From NCBI GenBank assembly GCA_035606355.1, contig DATNFO010000061.1, forward strand, positions 62,001 to 126,000: 64,000 nt of DNA, written 5' to 3'. The notes beneath the pieces are model-generated. The model was not told the DNA's origin and searched no databases. It saw nothing but the letters and a program-made list of their open reading frames with translations. The stretch is from Sulfopaludibacter sp035606355 (GTDB taxonomy: Bacteria > Acidobacteriota > Terriglobia > Bryobacterales > Bryobacteraceae). This document shows, one piece after another, positions 33,441 through 41,344 of this stretch; position 1 is the stretch's first letter; every line of letters starts with the position of its first letter. The position numbers and the translations under genes were made by a program.

Positions 33441-34994
33441 ATGCGCCATGCCCTTTGTCTGCTCGCGCTAACCGTTCCGGCACTCCTCGGGCAGAATGCC
33501 GCCTTCGAGGGCATTGTCACCAACACCGCGGATGGACGCCCGCTCGTGGGCGCGCATATCCGCGTGCTACTGGTCAACAGCCAGTCGCAGCCGCCCGAGG
33601 CCGCTTACGGCGCCATCAGTCAGACCGGCGGCCGCTTCTCGATCAACCCGATACCGCCCGGCTCGTACGTGCTGATTCCCGAATGCCGCGGGTTCATATA
33701 TATTGGGCGTTCAAGTGTTCCGGCCGTAGTTCTCAAACCGGGCGAACACATCGCGGACTATAAAATCGAGATGACGCCGCGCGCCGTCATCACCGGACGT
33801 GTTCTCGACGACTTCGGCGACCCCGTGCAGAACGCCTTTATCGAGGTCAAACCTGCCGGCGATACGCGCCGCGGCCTGGATCTTTACGGCTTCAGTTCGC
33901 CCACCGACGATCGCGGCTACTTCCGCTGGTCCGGCGGCCCCGGCCAGTATTTCGTGATCGCGAACCTGGCCGGCGCGTCGCCGAACCCCTCCGGACCCGA
34001 TTCGGGAAGCGCATACGCCAGGACCTGGTATCCCAACGCCGCGGGCGAAGCCGGTGCGTTGCGGGTACAGGCGGTTGCCTCTTCCGAATCCACGATTGAG
34101 ATTCGGCTCACGCGGCAGCGCGTTCTCTCCATAACGGGCACGGTTTCGGGAATGCAGGCCGGCGCCGAACGCGGTCTTGTGATGCTCACGTCGGGCGAAA
34201 ACAATTCCAGTACAGTTTCGCTCTCCCCCGATGGCCGCTTCGCATTTCGCAACATTCCCGCCGGCATCTACACCGTGCATGCAACCATTGGCGACTTAGT
34301 CAGCCTGCCGCGCGAAGTCCGCCTGGAGGCAGCCGACGTCGACGTGCAACTTTCGGTTGCGCCCGCGGCCGTGTTGCGCGGGACGGTGGAAGGGCCGGTG
34401 GCGCCAGGCACGGCCGTTCGGCTCTCGTTGGAGCGCTCCGGCGGTTTCTTCTCCGTGCCGCAAGCCGTTGTGGCCAAGAACGGAGAGTTCCGTTTGGAAA
34501 GTATATGGCCAGGCAAGTTCAAGGTCACTATGGACCATCTCCCGGAGAACGCCTACCTGAAGACTGTGCTTCTGGACGGTGCTGCCGTCACCGGCGACCT
34601 GCTGGATTTCTCCGGCGGAGTCCATGCTTCGCAGTTGAAGCTCGTCGTCAGCCCCAACGGCGCTCGCGTTTCGGGCTCGGTCCGCGACAAAAAGGGCGAA
34701 CCGATAGCGGCAGGCATGTTCATTGTCATTGTGTCCGATGGCTCGGAGAACCTGATGCCTGCCGAGCCGGACGGCGGCCACAGCAGTTACTCCATTAAGG
34801 CGCTCCGCCCCGGCAAGTACCACATCGCAGCCTTCGACGTGCTGCAGTTTCTGGACGGCGCCGGTGATGCTGCCGCGGATTACAAGAAAATGCTTGCCGC
34901 GTCGCCCGAATTCGAAGTCAAAGAAGGCGAGCAACTCAAGCGCGACCTCACTGCGCTAACCCGCGAGGATCTCAATGCCAAGCCTCAGCAATAA
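33441..34994 (+). CDS. secreted carboxypeptidase-regulatory-like beta-sandwich protein, copy 1
   Basis: 517 residues with a signal peptide (MRHALCLLALTVPALLGQ). Several repeated Ig-like units follow: AFEGIVTNTADGRPLVGAHIRVLL, AVITGRVLDDFGDPVQNAFIEVK, LSITGTVSGMQAGAERG, AVLRGTVEGPVAPGTAVRLSL and ARVSGSVRDKKGEPIAAGMFIVIV, each with 'GxV.d..G.P' and a later 'GxFxxxxlpPGxYxl' motif. This is the CarboxypepD_reg fold, common in acidobacterial surface or TonB-linked proteins. No enzyme domain. The next paralogue starts 20 nt before its end. Confidence 0.92.
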   Translation: MRHALCLLALTVPALLGQNAAFEGIVTNTADGRPLVGAHIRVLLVNSQSQPPEAAYGAISQTGGRFSINPIPPGSYVLIPECRGFIYIGRSSVPAVVLKPGEHIADYKIEMTPRAVITGRVLDDFGDPVQNAFIEVKPAGDTRRGLDLYGFSSPTDDRGYFRWSGGPGQYFVIANLAGASPNPSGPDSGSAYARTWYPNAAGEAGALRVQAVASSESTIEIRLTRQRVLSITGTVSGMQAGAERGLVMLTSGENNSSTVSLSPDGRFAFRNIPAGIYTVHATIGDLVSLPREVRLEAADVDVQLSVAPAAVLRGTVEGPVAPGTAVRLSLERSGGFFSVPQAVVAKNGEFRLESIWPGKFKVTMDHLPENAYLKTVLLDGAAVTGDLLDFSGGVHASQLKLVVSPNGARVSGSVRDKKGEPIAAGMFIVIVSDGSENLMPAEPDGGHSSYSIKALRPGKYHIAAFDVLQFLDGAGDAAADYKKMLAASPEFEVKEGEQLKRDLTALTREDLNAKPQQ

Positions 34995-36531
34995 AACGCT
35001 CGCGCTTATTCTGGCGGCGGCCGCCGCCGCTTTCGCGCAGAACGGAGCCGGTATCAGCGGCTCGGTCGTCAATACCGTCACCGGCGCGCCGATCACTCAC
35101 GCACATATCGCCTTTCGCACTGCCGGCGGACCCGCTACGGCGGCCATGGAACACCCCGCGATCACGGACGATTCCGGGAACTTCTCCATCGCCAATCTCG
35201 ACGCCGGGGAATACTTCTACTCGGTAAGCCGCACGGGGTTCGTCGAGAACAACCGCCAGCAGGTGGGCCGCTTGCGCTTGGCCGCCGGCGAAAAGCGCGA
35301 GAAATTGACGGTCAAGATGGACCCGGTCGGAGTCATCACCGGCCGGGTGCTCAATCCCGACGGCGACCCGGTCGAAGGCGCGACGATCTCGATCTATGTG
35401 GGCTCGCGGCGCCTTAACAACGCAATCGGCGCACAAACGGACGATCGCGGTGAATACCGCATCGGTGGACTCGCGCCCGGCAGATACCGCTTGCGCGCCG
35501 CCACCCGCGAACTGCCGCTTCCGCCCGAGATCCGCACGGACGGCACGCGCGAAGAGCATCTTGCCGCATCCTGGTATGCCGGCACTATTGTCATTGGGCC
35601 GGGCACGGAGGCGGCCGGCACGGACATTCACATGCTGGCAGCGCCCATTGTCCGTGTTAGCGGAAAAGTCGTCGGGCTCGGCGATCGGGCGTTCATCCAG
35701 GCGTACTCCAGCGACGGCGGCAACAACGCCGCTCAGTCCCACAAAGACGGCACTTTTGACATCTGGAGGCTGGATCCCGGCCACTATACCGTCACTGCGC
35801 GTGCCGGTCAGCAATCGACCGTGCCGGTCGAAATCGATGTCGCCGCGGCGAACGTCGATGGCATCGAGCTTCGCTACGCCGAACCGGTCGCTTTCACCAT
35901 AACGTCCATCGACGCCGATCCCGCGCCCCAGCGCAGCGCCGCTCCGCAGCGCCAGAGCGCGCGTACCGGAACCGCGCAGACGCCCCCGGTCGCGCGCCGC
36001 ATGACTGCGTCCATCGTTCTCCGGGAGACCGGCGCGATGTTTTCCTCCCAGGCGAACCAGGGCGACGACGGCGCCTTCGCCTTCACGAAAGTGGTGCCTG
36101 CGAAGTACAGAATTACGCTTCTCGGCAATCCCGGGTACGTGCAATCCGTCAAGGTGGGCGATGCCGTCGTCGAGGAGCCCACTTTGGACCTCCGCCATTA
36201 CCGCCCGGGAACGCCTGTCTCGATCACCGTCAGTTATAAGATGGCAAGCCTCGCAGGCAAGGTGACAAATGCCGTGGAAGGCACGCCGCTCTTCGTTTTC
36301 GTTTCCCAGCTCACGGTCGATGGTCCGCAGGTGACGAGAACCGCCGCCGTTCGCCCCGACGGGACTTACGAAATCACAGGACTTGTTCCGGGTAAGTATC
36401 AAGCCGTGGTGATTGAACAAAGTGACTTACAAACTGTTCAGTCCTCCGGGCCGCCCGATAGCGCCGAAACCATAGAGCTCCAACCCGGAGAGAATCAGAA
36501 AAAGGACCTTCAGAAGCCCTCATCGTACTAG
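34975..36531 (+). CDS. secreted carboxypeptidase-regulatory-like beta-sandwich protein, copy 2
   Basis: 518 residues, tandem paralogue of the preceding gene, overlapping it by 20 nt. Signal peptide LALILAAAAAAFAQ. Repeated units include GISGSVVNTVTGAPITHAHIAFR, GVITGRVLNPDGDPVEGATISIYV, YRIGGLAPGRYRLRAA, FAFTKVVPAKYRITLL and SLAGKVTNAVEGTPLFVFVS. A Pro/Gln/Arg-rich linker interrupts it near residues 315-343. Expected periplasmic or cell-surface scaffold; no catalytic residues visible. Followed by a two-hairpin element. Confidence 0.92.
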   Translation: MPSLSNKTLALILAAAAAAFAQNGAGISGSVVNTVTGAPITHAHIAFRTAGGPATAAMEHPAITDDSGNFSIANLDAGEYFYSVSRTGFVENNRQQVGRLRLAAGEKREKLTVKMDPVGVITGRVLNPDGDPVEGATISIYVGSRRLNNAIGAQTDDRGEYRIGGLAPGRYRLRAATRELPLPPEIRTDGTREEHLAASWYAGTIVIGPGTEAAGTDIHMLAAPIVRVSGKVVGLGDRAFIQAYSSDGGNNAAQSHKDGTFDIWRLDPGHYTVTARAGQQSTVPVEIDVAAANVDGIELRYAEPVAFTITSIDADPAPQRSAAPQRQSARTGTAQTPPVARRMTASIVLRETGAMFSSQANQGDDGAFAFTKVVPAKYRITLLGNPGYVQSVKVGDAVVEEPTLDLRHYRPGTPVSITVSYKMASLAGKVTNAVEGTPLFVFVSQLTVDGPQVTRTAAVRPDGTYEITGLVPGKYQAVVIEQSDLQTVQSSGPPDSAETIELQPGENQKKDLQKPSSY

Positions 36532-36535
36532 ACAG

Positions 36536-36580
36536 ACGTGACGACAGGAATCTTTCCTGTCGTGCCGCGCTTGCGCGGCT
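36536..36580. repeat. modular two-hairpin element, version A copy 3
   Basis: ACGACAGGAA/TTCCTGTCGT around TCT (36541-36563), where both arm ends changed together relative to copies 1 and 2, then GCCGCGC-TT-GCGCGGC (36564-36579). Confidence 0.8.
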
Positions 36581-36582
36581 GT

Positions 36583-37338
36583 TCATCGGTGTAGCGGGAA
36601 CGCAGGTTGCTCCAGAATCCCCTTTGCTGTTGAGTAAAGTTCCGCTTCGCCCCTGTTCGAGTACATCCCCAGCATCTGCCGGGCGGTCGCGGCTGTTTCC
36701 CGCACATTGAAATCGTCGCGGCTCCGTTCAGCCGCTAACGTCCTGAGCCACGCGAGCGTATCGGAAATTGGTGCGCTCTTCTGTTTCGCTAATATCGCCG
36801 CCGCCAGTTTGCGCGGAGCGTTGATCTGGGCTTCCCACTGCTCATACTCTTTCAGGTCGTCCGTCCCCACGAACTGCCCCGACGCAAATACCACTCCATC
36901 CACCCTCACTTCCAGATTGCCTGCGCTTTGGAAGTTCGGCAAATTCCCCATCCCGCGCCCTCGCTCAAACGAGCGAAGATCGCGAGGCAACTGCAGGATG
37001 TATTGCGGCAGAGCGACAATTGTCCGGCCCGGCTTCACCTGTTGTCCCGGAACGTCGAACCACGCCGGAAGGACACTTGCGCCATGACTGAGCGGCCCGC
37101 GATGAAAGCTGCCGAGCCACTCGACCGCGATTGCCGCCAACGTCTGAGCAGAATTGTTTCTGATCGCGACACCATACGGCAACCAGGCAACGAGTCCGTC
37201 TGGCCGGTCTGTCCCTACCGCCTCAGCGACTGCCGGTTCGAAGCTTGAGGATGCCGGACCAATCGTTTCAATTCCAAGCCCTTGAGAACTGCCGTCTAAT
37301 GCACACGCAATCACGGCGCATAGAGTAAGGAAGCGCAT
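36583..37338 (-). CDS. secreted protein of unknown function
   Basis: 251 residues from ATG 37338, 6 nt after GGAGG; in-frame ATGs 6 and 33 nt upstream are poorer. Signal peptide MRFLTLCAVIACALDGSSQ. The body contains GVAIRNNSAQTLAAIAVEWLGS, which looks like one beta-sandwich strand pair, VPGQQVKPGRTIVALP, and a helical C-terminus (LKEYEQWEAQINAPRKLAAAILAK ... ATARQMLGMYSNRGEAELYSTAKGILE). No named family recognised. Convergent with the beta-sandwich operon. Confidence 0.82.
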   Translation of the reverse strand: MRFLTLCAVIACALDGSSQGLGIETIGPASSSFEPAVAEAVGTDRPDGLVAWLPYGVAIRNNSAQTLAAIAVEWLGSFHRGPLSHGASVLPAWFDVPGQQVKPGRTIVALPQYILQLPRDLRSFERGRGMGNLPNFQSAGNLEVRVDGVVFASGQFVGTDDLKEYEQWEAQINAPRKLAAAILAKQKSAPISDTLAWLRTLAAERSRDDFNVRETAATARQMLGMYSNRGEAELYSTAKGILEQPAFPLHR

Positions 37339-37399
37339 AACCATCCTCCACGACAATTCTGCAACCGTCACTTACCACGGCGCAAGGCTCTTTTGGGGC

Positions 37400-37605
37400 A
37401 TAACCTGGGAGCGAGTTCGCACTCCATTCGCCTTTCGATACACCTTTTACCGCTTCCTGACGGTCGCGGCTCCGTTAGCAGAATCAACTACATACGGAGC
37501 CGTGACCGTCAGGGAGCGGTAAAAGGTGCCGGAGATGCGAGTGCGTTTGCAATGCGGCAAAAAGCTCTTCACACCCCCTAAGCGGGCCGTAAACGATGCC
37601 GGGGA
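37400..37605. repeat. MITE-like element, copy 2 (inner part inverted relative to copy 1)
   Basis: Inner arms 37441-37475 and 37494-37528 (35 bp, two wobble-type differences) around an 18-nt loop. The flank CGCACTCCATTCGCCTTTCG matches the reverse complement of the flank of copy 1. An outer-end remnant (CTTCACACCCCCTAAGCGGG) lies near 37567-37586. Occupies the 291-bp gap between two minus-strand genes, which holds no gene. Confidence 0.82.
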
Positions 37606-37629
37606 GCGTTCGAATGCGCCCTCACCCCC

Positions 37630-38586
37630 TCAATACACCGCCCCGCCGGCCTGCGTCGACCGAATGACTCCACCCTCCACATTCAACTCGTAACTAACTC
37701 CGCCCGACCCCGCCCACTTACTAACATCGAACCGGCCGCCCCGAGACACCCGATACACCGAGATGCCCTTGTAAGTCAAAGGCCGGCCACGCTCGCAAAC
37801 CTCCGGCTTCTCCCTCTTCCGAATGAAATAAGCGAAGCCCTCGCCCTCCACCACACTCGAGCCGTCCGCATCCGCAAGCACCGCCGTCTTCTCATCCACC
37901 GCGATCGCCTTCCCACCGCCGATGCGGGCCAGAAACGCGAGCGTTCTCCCCATACGGTCGCGCGCGCGAAAATGCATGTCCGTGATCGCGCCCTTCAGAA
38001 TCGGAATCCGCACGAAGTCGCGTCCCACTGTCACCCGCTCATCGAACGGATCGGCGAGCGCCTGCGCCGACGTCACCGTATCGTGCTCCGCCGTGTACAC
38101 GTACTCGCTCAAAACCGCCAGCCCCGCGCTCGTCCCGCCGACCGGAACCCCGCGATCCACCAGGCTTTGCACCGCCGCCTGTACCGGGCTCCCCTTCCAC
38201 ACTCGCATGTAATTCCACTGATCGCCGCCCGCGATAAAAAGCGCTTCAGCGTTGCGGATCTTCTCCGCCACAAACGGATCGCGCGCCGCTTCGGGAGTGG
38301 CGATCACCAGCGTCTCCACCGAATCCACGTCCGCCAAGCCCTTGAAATACTCGTTGTATCCATCGGCGCCCGACGCCCGGATCACCACCACGTCGCCGCC
38401 GCCGGAGCGCTTCAGAAACCAGCGGCCGACAGCGTCCTGATCCTTGCCGCCGCCCACCAGCGCGAATCCCGCGGTCGTCTTTTTCTGAACGTCCGCCGGA
38501 TTGCCGGTCACGAAATACCGGTACGGCGGGTCGGCTGCAATGGCGATTCCCGCCGCCGCCCATGCGCAGAGCGTCCGCGCGCGCAC
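37630..38586 (-). CDS. cyanophycinase-like peptidase, S51 family
   Basis: 318 residues from GTG 38586, overlapping the S9 gene stop by 1 nt (TAGTG), so translationally coupled. Signal peptide TLCAWAAAGIAIAADPP. Class-I-glutamine-amidotransferase-like fold of S51 serine peptidases: FALVGGGKDQDAV, ALFIAGGDQWNYMRVW, nucleophile Ser in VPVGGTSAGLAVLSE, and the DMHFRARDRMGRTLAFLARI region with a conserved His. Related enzymes cleave cyanophycin or Asp-X dipeptides. The secreted location and the neighbouring DPP-IV-like enzyme suggest peptide scavenging. Confidence 0.92.
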   Translation of the reverse strand: MRARTLCAWAAAGIAIAADPPYRYFVTGNPADVQKKTTAGFALVGGGKDQDAVGRWFLKRSGGGDVVVIRASGADGYNEYFKGLADVDSVETLVIATPEAARDPFVAEKIRNAEALFIAGGDQWNYMRVWKGSPVQAAVQSLVDRGVPVGGTSAGLAVLSEYVYTAEHDTVTSAQALADPFDERVTVGRDFVRIPILKGAITDMHFRARDRMGRTLAFLARIGGGKAIAVDEKTAVLADADGSSVVEGEGFAYFIRKREKPEVCERGRPLTYKGISVYRVSRGGRFDVSKWAGSGGVSYELNVEGGVIRSTQAGGAVY

Positions 38587-40967
38587 TACTCGCCGCCGCC
38601 GGCGAAGCCGCCGCGACCCCCGCCCGCCGGCCGCAGCTCATACCCCTGCGGAGGCTCGGCCCCGAGCAGGTACCGGACAAAGTAATCCCAACGCCGCCGC
38701 ACCATATACGGTTCATTGCCGAAGCCGTGATTCCGGTTCGGCAGCAGCAGTAAGTCGAAATCTTTATTGGCTTTGATCAGTTCGTTCACTACTAACAGCG
38801 TGTTATACGGCGGCACGTTGTTATCCATCGTGCCGTGCGCCAGCAGTAAGTGGCCCTTCAGGTTCTTCGCTAAGTTTTGGTTGGCCTGGTTGTCGTAGTT
38901 ATCTCCCTCGCCCGTCTTCACCAGCAGACCCTGCCACTTTTCGCCCCAATCGTCTTCATATTCGCGATTGTCGTGGTTCCCCGCTTCGCTGATCCCCACC
39001 TTGAAGAAATCCGGATACCGGAACATCGCATCCGCGGTCGCATACCCGCCGCCCGAGTGCCCGTAAATCCCCACCCGCTCGATGTCGATCCATGGATACC
39101 GTTGCGCGAGTTGCTTCATGCCGGTCACCTGGTCGGGCAGCGTGTTGTCGCCGAGGTTTCCGAAGTATGCCTCGTGAAATTTCTTGCTCCGCCACGGCGT
39201 CCCCATTCCGTCCAGCTCCATCACCACAAAACCGAGCTCCGCCAGCGCCTGCGCATCGCCGCGCGCCGCCGTGAAATTACGGCTGCCGACGCTGCCCGTT
39301 TGCGGACCCGGATAGATATGGTTGATGATCGGATACTTCTTCGATGCGTCGAAATTCGTGGGGCGGAACAGCAGCCCGTAAAGGTCCGTCTGCCCGTCGC
39401 GAGCCTTCACCGTAAACGGCATGGGCGGCTTCCAGCCCGTGGCCAGCAGCTTCGAAACATCCGCCGTCTCCAGCGTCGCCCGCAAGTCGCCGCTCCTGCC
39501 GTCGCGCAGCACCGTAACCGGCGGAGTGTCCGGCGACGAGTAAGTATCTACAAAGTACTGGCCGCTCGGCGAAAGAGTCACGTCATGGTTCGCATTCTCC
39601 GGAGTAAGAAGCCGCTGATTCTTCCCGTCCATACCCACTTTGTACAGATGAATGAAGTACGGGTCTTCGCCCGCTTCCTTTCCCACCCCCAGGAAATACA
39701 AACTCCGGCTGCGCTCGTCCACGCGGAGTAACTGCGTCACATTGCCTTCGCCCGTTGTAATCTGATGCTTCAACTTACCCGTTTCCAGGTCGTATAGATA
39801 AAGCTGTCCCCAGTTGTCGCGCTCGCTGAACCAGATGATCTCGTTGCTCTGCGGCAGATACCGCCAGTTCACGCGTCCGTTGCCGGATTCATAGAACGTG
39901 GCCACCTTCTCTTCCATTACCTGCCGCACCGTGCCGGTCGTCGTATCCGCCACCTTCAACTGCTCCACTTTGTGATCGCGAGACGTCGAAACATAGGCCA
40001 GGTGCGCTCCGTCCGGACTCCACTCCACGTCGCTCCAGTCGCCGCGGCACGCCACGTCATCGCATAAGGACGACCGGTGCTGATCTGGCGGCGTTTGCAG
40101 CCGCACCACCTTCGCCGCGTCCACGTCGATCACCACCCGCTGAATCGTCGTCACCACCGGATCCCCCGGCAGCGGATATTTCCACGCCTTCAGGTTCGGA
40201 TGTCCCACCCGTGTATCCACCAGGTACATCTCGCCGACCCCGCGCTGATCCTGTTGGAACGTCGCCAGCTTTTTCGAATCGGGCGACCACAGGACGATCG
40301 GGCGGTCGCTGGTCTGCCATCCGGCGTTGTCCGTGGCGTACCCGAAGTCCTTCACGCCGTCGGTGGTCAGTTGCGTCTCTTTGCCGGTCGGTACGTCGCG
40401 AACGAAGAGGTTGTAATCGCGGATGAAGACCGCGCGCTTGCCGTCCGGCGATATCGATTCGTTGCGTCCGCCCCCGCGTCCTCCCCGACCGCCGCGGCCG
40501 CCGCGACCGCCGCCGCCCGTAGCATTCCCCGCGGCCGTGCATTTGCTGCCGTCGGTAGCGCAGTTCCAGTGCTTACCCGCCGCGTCGAAGGAGACGGTCT
40601 GTCGATCCGCGGAAAGCTCAATCTCCTGAAACGGCAGGTTGCCCGGAGTGTAGGTCCCATTCGCAGCCGCGGAAAGCGCCGCGGCGAGTTTGGTGTGGTC
40701 GAACGCGGGTTGCCGGGCGCCTCGTCCGGCCATCGGATTCACGAGAATGAATTCCGAGCCCTGCGGCGTCGTCACGCGATACCAGAATCGCTCGCCGGTC
40801 CCCCAGTTCGGCCGGACACTCGCCCGGTAAACCAGCGAATTGGTGTTGTACCCCATGAACTTCTCGGCATGGGAATAATCGGAGGCAGTCAAATGAGCCG
40901 TCTGAGCCAGTGCAGGAATAGCAATCAGGCACAAAAGCGCCAATCGGCCAAAAAAGCGTTGGACCAT
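38586..40967 (-). CDS. S9 family peptidase, dipeptidyl-peptidase IV-like
   Basis: 793 residues, signal peptide RLALLCLIAIPALAQ. DPP-IV N-terminal beta-propeller (SPDGKRAVFIRDYNLFVRDV, VLWSPDSKKLATFQQDQRG, EWSPDGAHLAYVS), then a complete hydrolase domain: Ser638 in GHSGGGY, Asp715 in HGTMDNNVP, His747 in NRNHGFG. It should remove dipeptides from oligopeptides in the periplasm. Unusual Gly/Arg-rich insert around residues 152-168 and a Gly-rich tail (GGGRGGFAGGGE). Contrast with the catalytically dead S9-like gene at 1013-2755. Operon with the S51 peptidase. Confidence 0.95.
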   Translation of the reverse strand: MVQRFFGRLALLCLIAIPALAQTAHLTASDYSHAEKFMGYNTNSLVYRASVRPNWGTGERFWYRVTTPQGSEFILVNPMAGRGARQPAFDHTKLAAALSAAANGTYTPGNLPFQEIELSADRQTVSFDAAGKHWNCATDGSKCTAAGNATGGGGRGGRGGRGGRGGGRNESISPDGKRAVFIRDYNLFVRDVPTGKETQLTTDGVKDFGYATDNAGWQTSDRPIVLWSPDSKKLATFQQDQRGVGEMYLVDTRVGHPNLKAWKYPLPGDPVVTTIQRVVIDVDAAKVVRLQTPPDQHRSSLCDDVACRGDWSDVEWSPDGAHLAYVSTSRDHKVEQLKVADTTTGTVRQVMEEKVATFYESGNGRVNWRYLPQSNEIIWFSERDNWGQLYLYDLETGKLKHQITTGEGNVTQLLRVDERSRSLYFLGVGKEAGEDPYFIHLYKVGMDGKNQRLLTPENANHDVTLSPSGQYFVDTYSSPDTPPVTVLRDGRSGDLRATLETADVSKLLATGWKPPMPFTVKARDGQTDLYGLLFRPTNFDASKKYPIINHIYPGPQTGSVGSRNFTAARGDAQALAELGFVVMELDGMGTPWRSKKFHEAYFGNLGDNTLPDQVTGMKQLAQRYPWIDIERVGIYGHSGGGYATADAMFRYPDFFKVGISEAGNHDNREYEDDWGEKWQGLLVKTGEGDNYDNQANQNLAKNLKGHLLLAHGTMDNNVPPYNTLLVVNELIKANKDFDLLLLPNRNHGFGNEPYMVRRRWDYFVRYLLGAEPPQGYELRPAGGGRGGFAGGGE

Positions 40968-41344
40968 GGCGAAATCATTTCATCCGTACAACCCGCAAGT
41001 CAAGTAGCAGCGTTGAAAGAGCGGCATCGCGATTCACCACAGAGACACAGAGATTTCGCAGAGGACACAGAGAAAACAAACTCTGTGAAAACGTAATCCG
41101 TGGACCCCAATCCGTATACGCCCCAGCGGCAATCCGTTTCCTCTGTGCCCTCTCAGCGTCCTCTGTGTCTCTGTGGTAAATCCGCAATGCCGCAAAACCG
41201 GCGACACCCCCTCCCCAACCCGTATGGGCCCCAGCGGCAATCCGTTTTCCTCTGTGCCCTCTCAGCGTCCTCTGTGTCTCTGTGGTGAATCCGCCATGCC
41301 GCAAAACCCGCGACACCTCTGCTATGCCATAATCCGTAATCCGG
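40968..41344. repeat. 377-bp intergenic region with three CTCTGTGTCTCTGTGG repeats and a duplication
   Basis: One inverted copy at 41031-41075 (CACCACAGAGACACAGAG) and two direct copies at about 41105-41200 and 41217-41310. Each direct copy reads CCCCAGCGGCAATCCG, then CCTCTGTGCCCTCTCAGCG, CCTCTGTGTCTCTGTGG and ATGCCGCAAAAC, so a unit of about 112 bp is tandemly duplicated. No gene; a CATAAT 11 nt before ATG 41345 is a possible promoter element. Confidence 0.8.

Noticed and set aside
34972..36420. 482-codon open frame on the minus strand
   Set aside because: Antisense to a beta-sandwich secreted protein; no ribosome site or domain.
41031..41320. CRISPR-like array
   Set aside because: Repeats are of unequal length, occur in both orientations and lack uniform unique spacers; no cas genes nearby.
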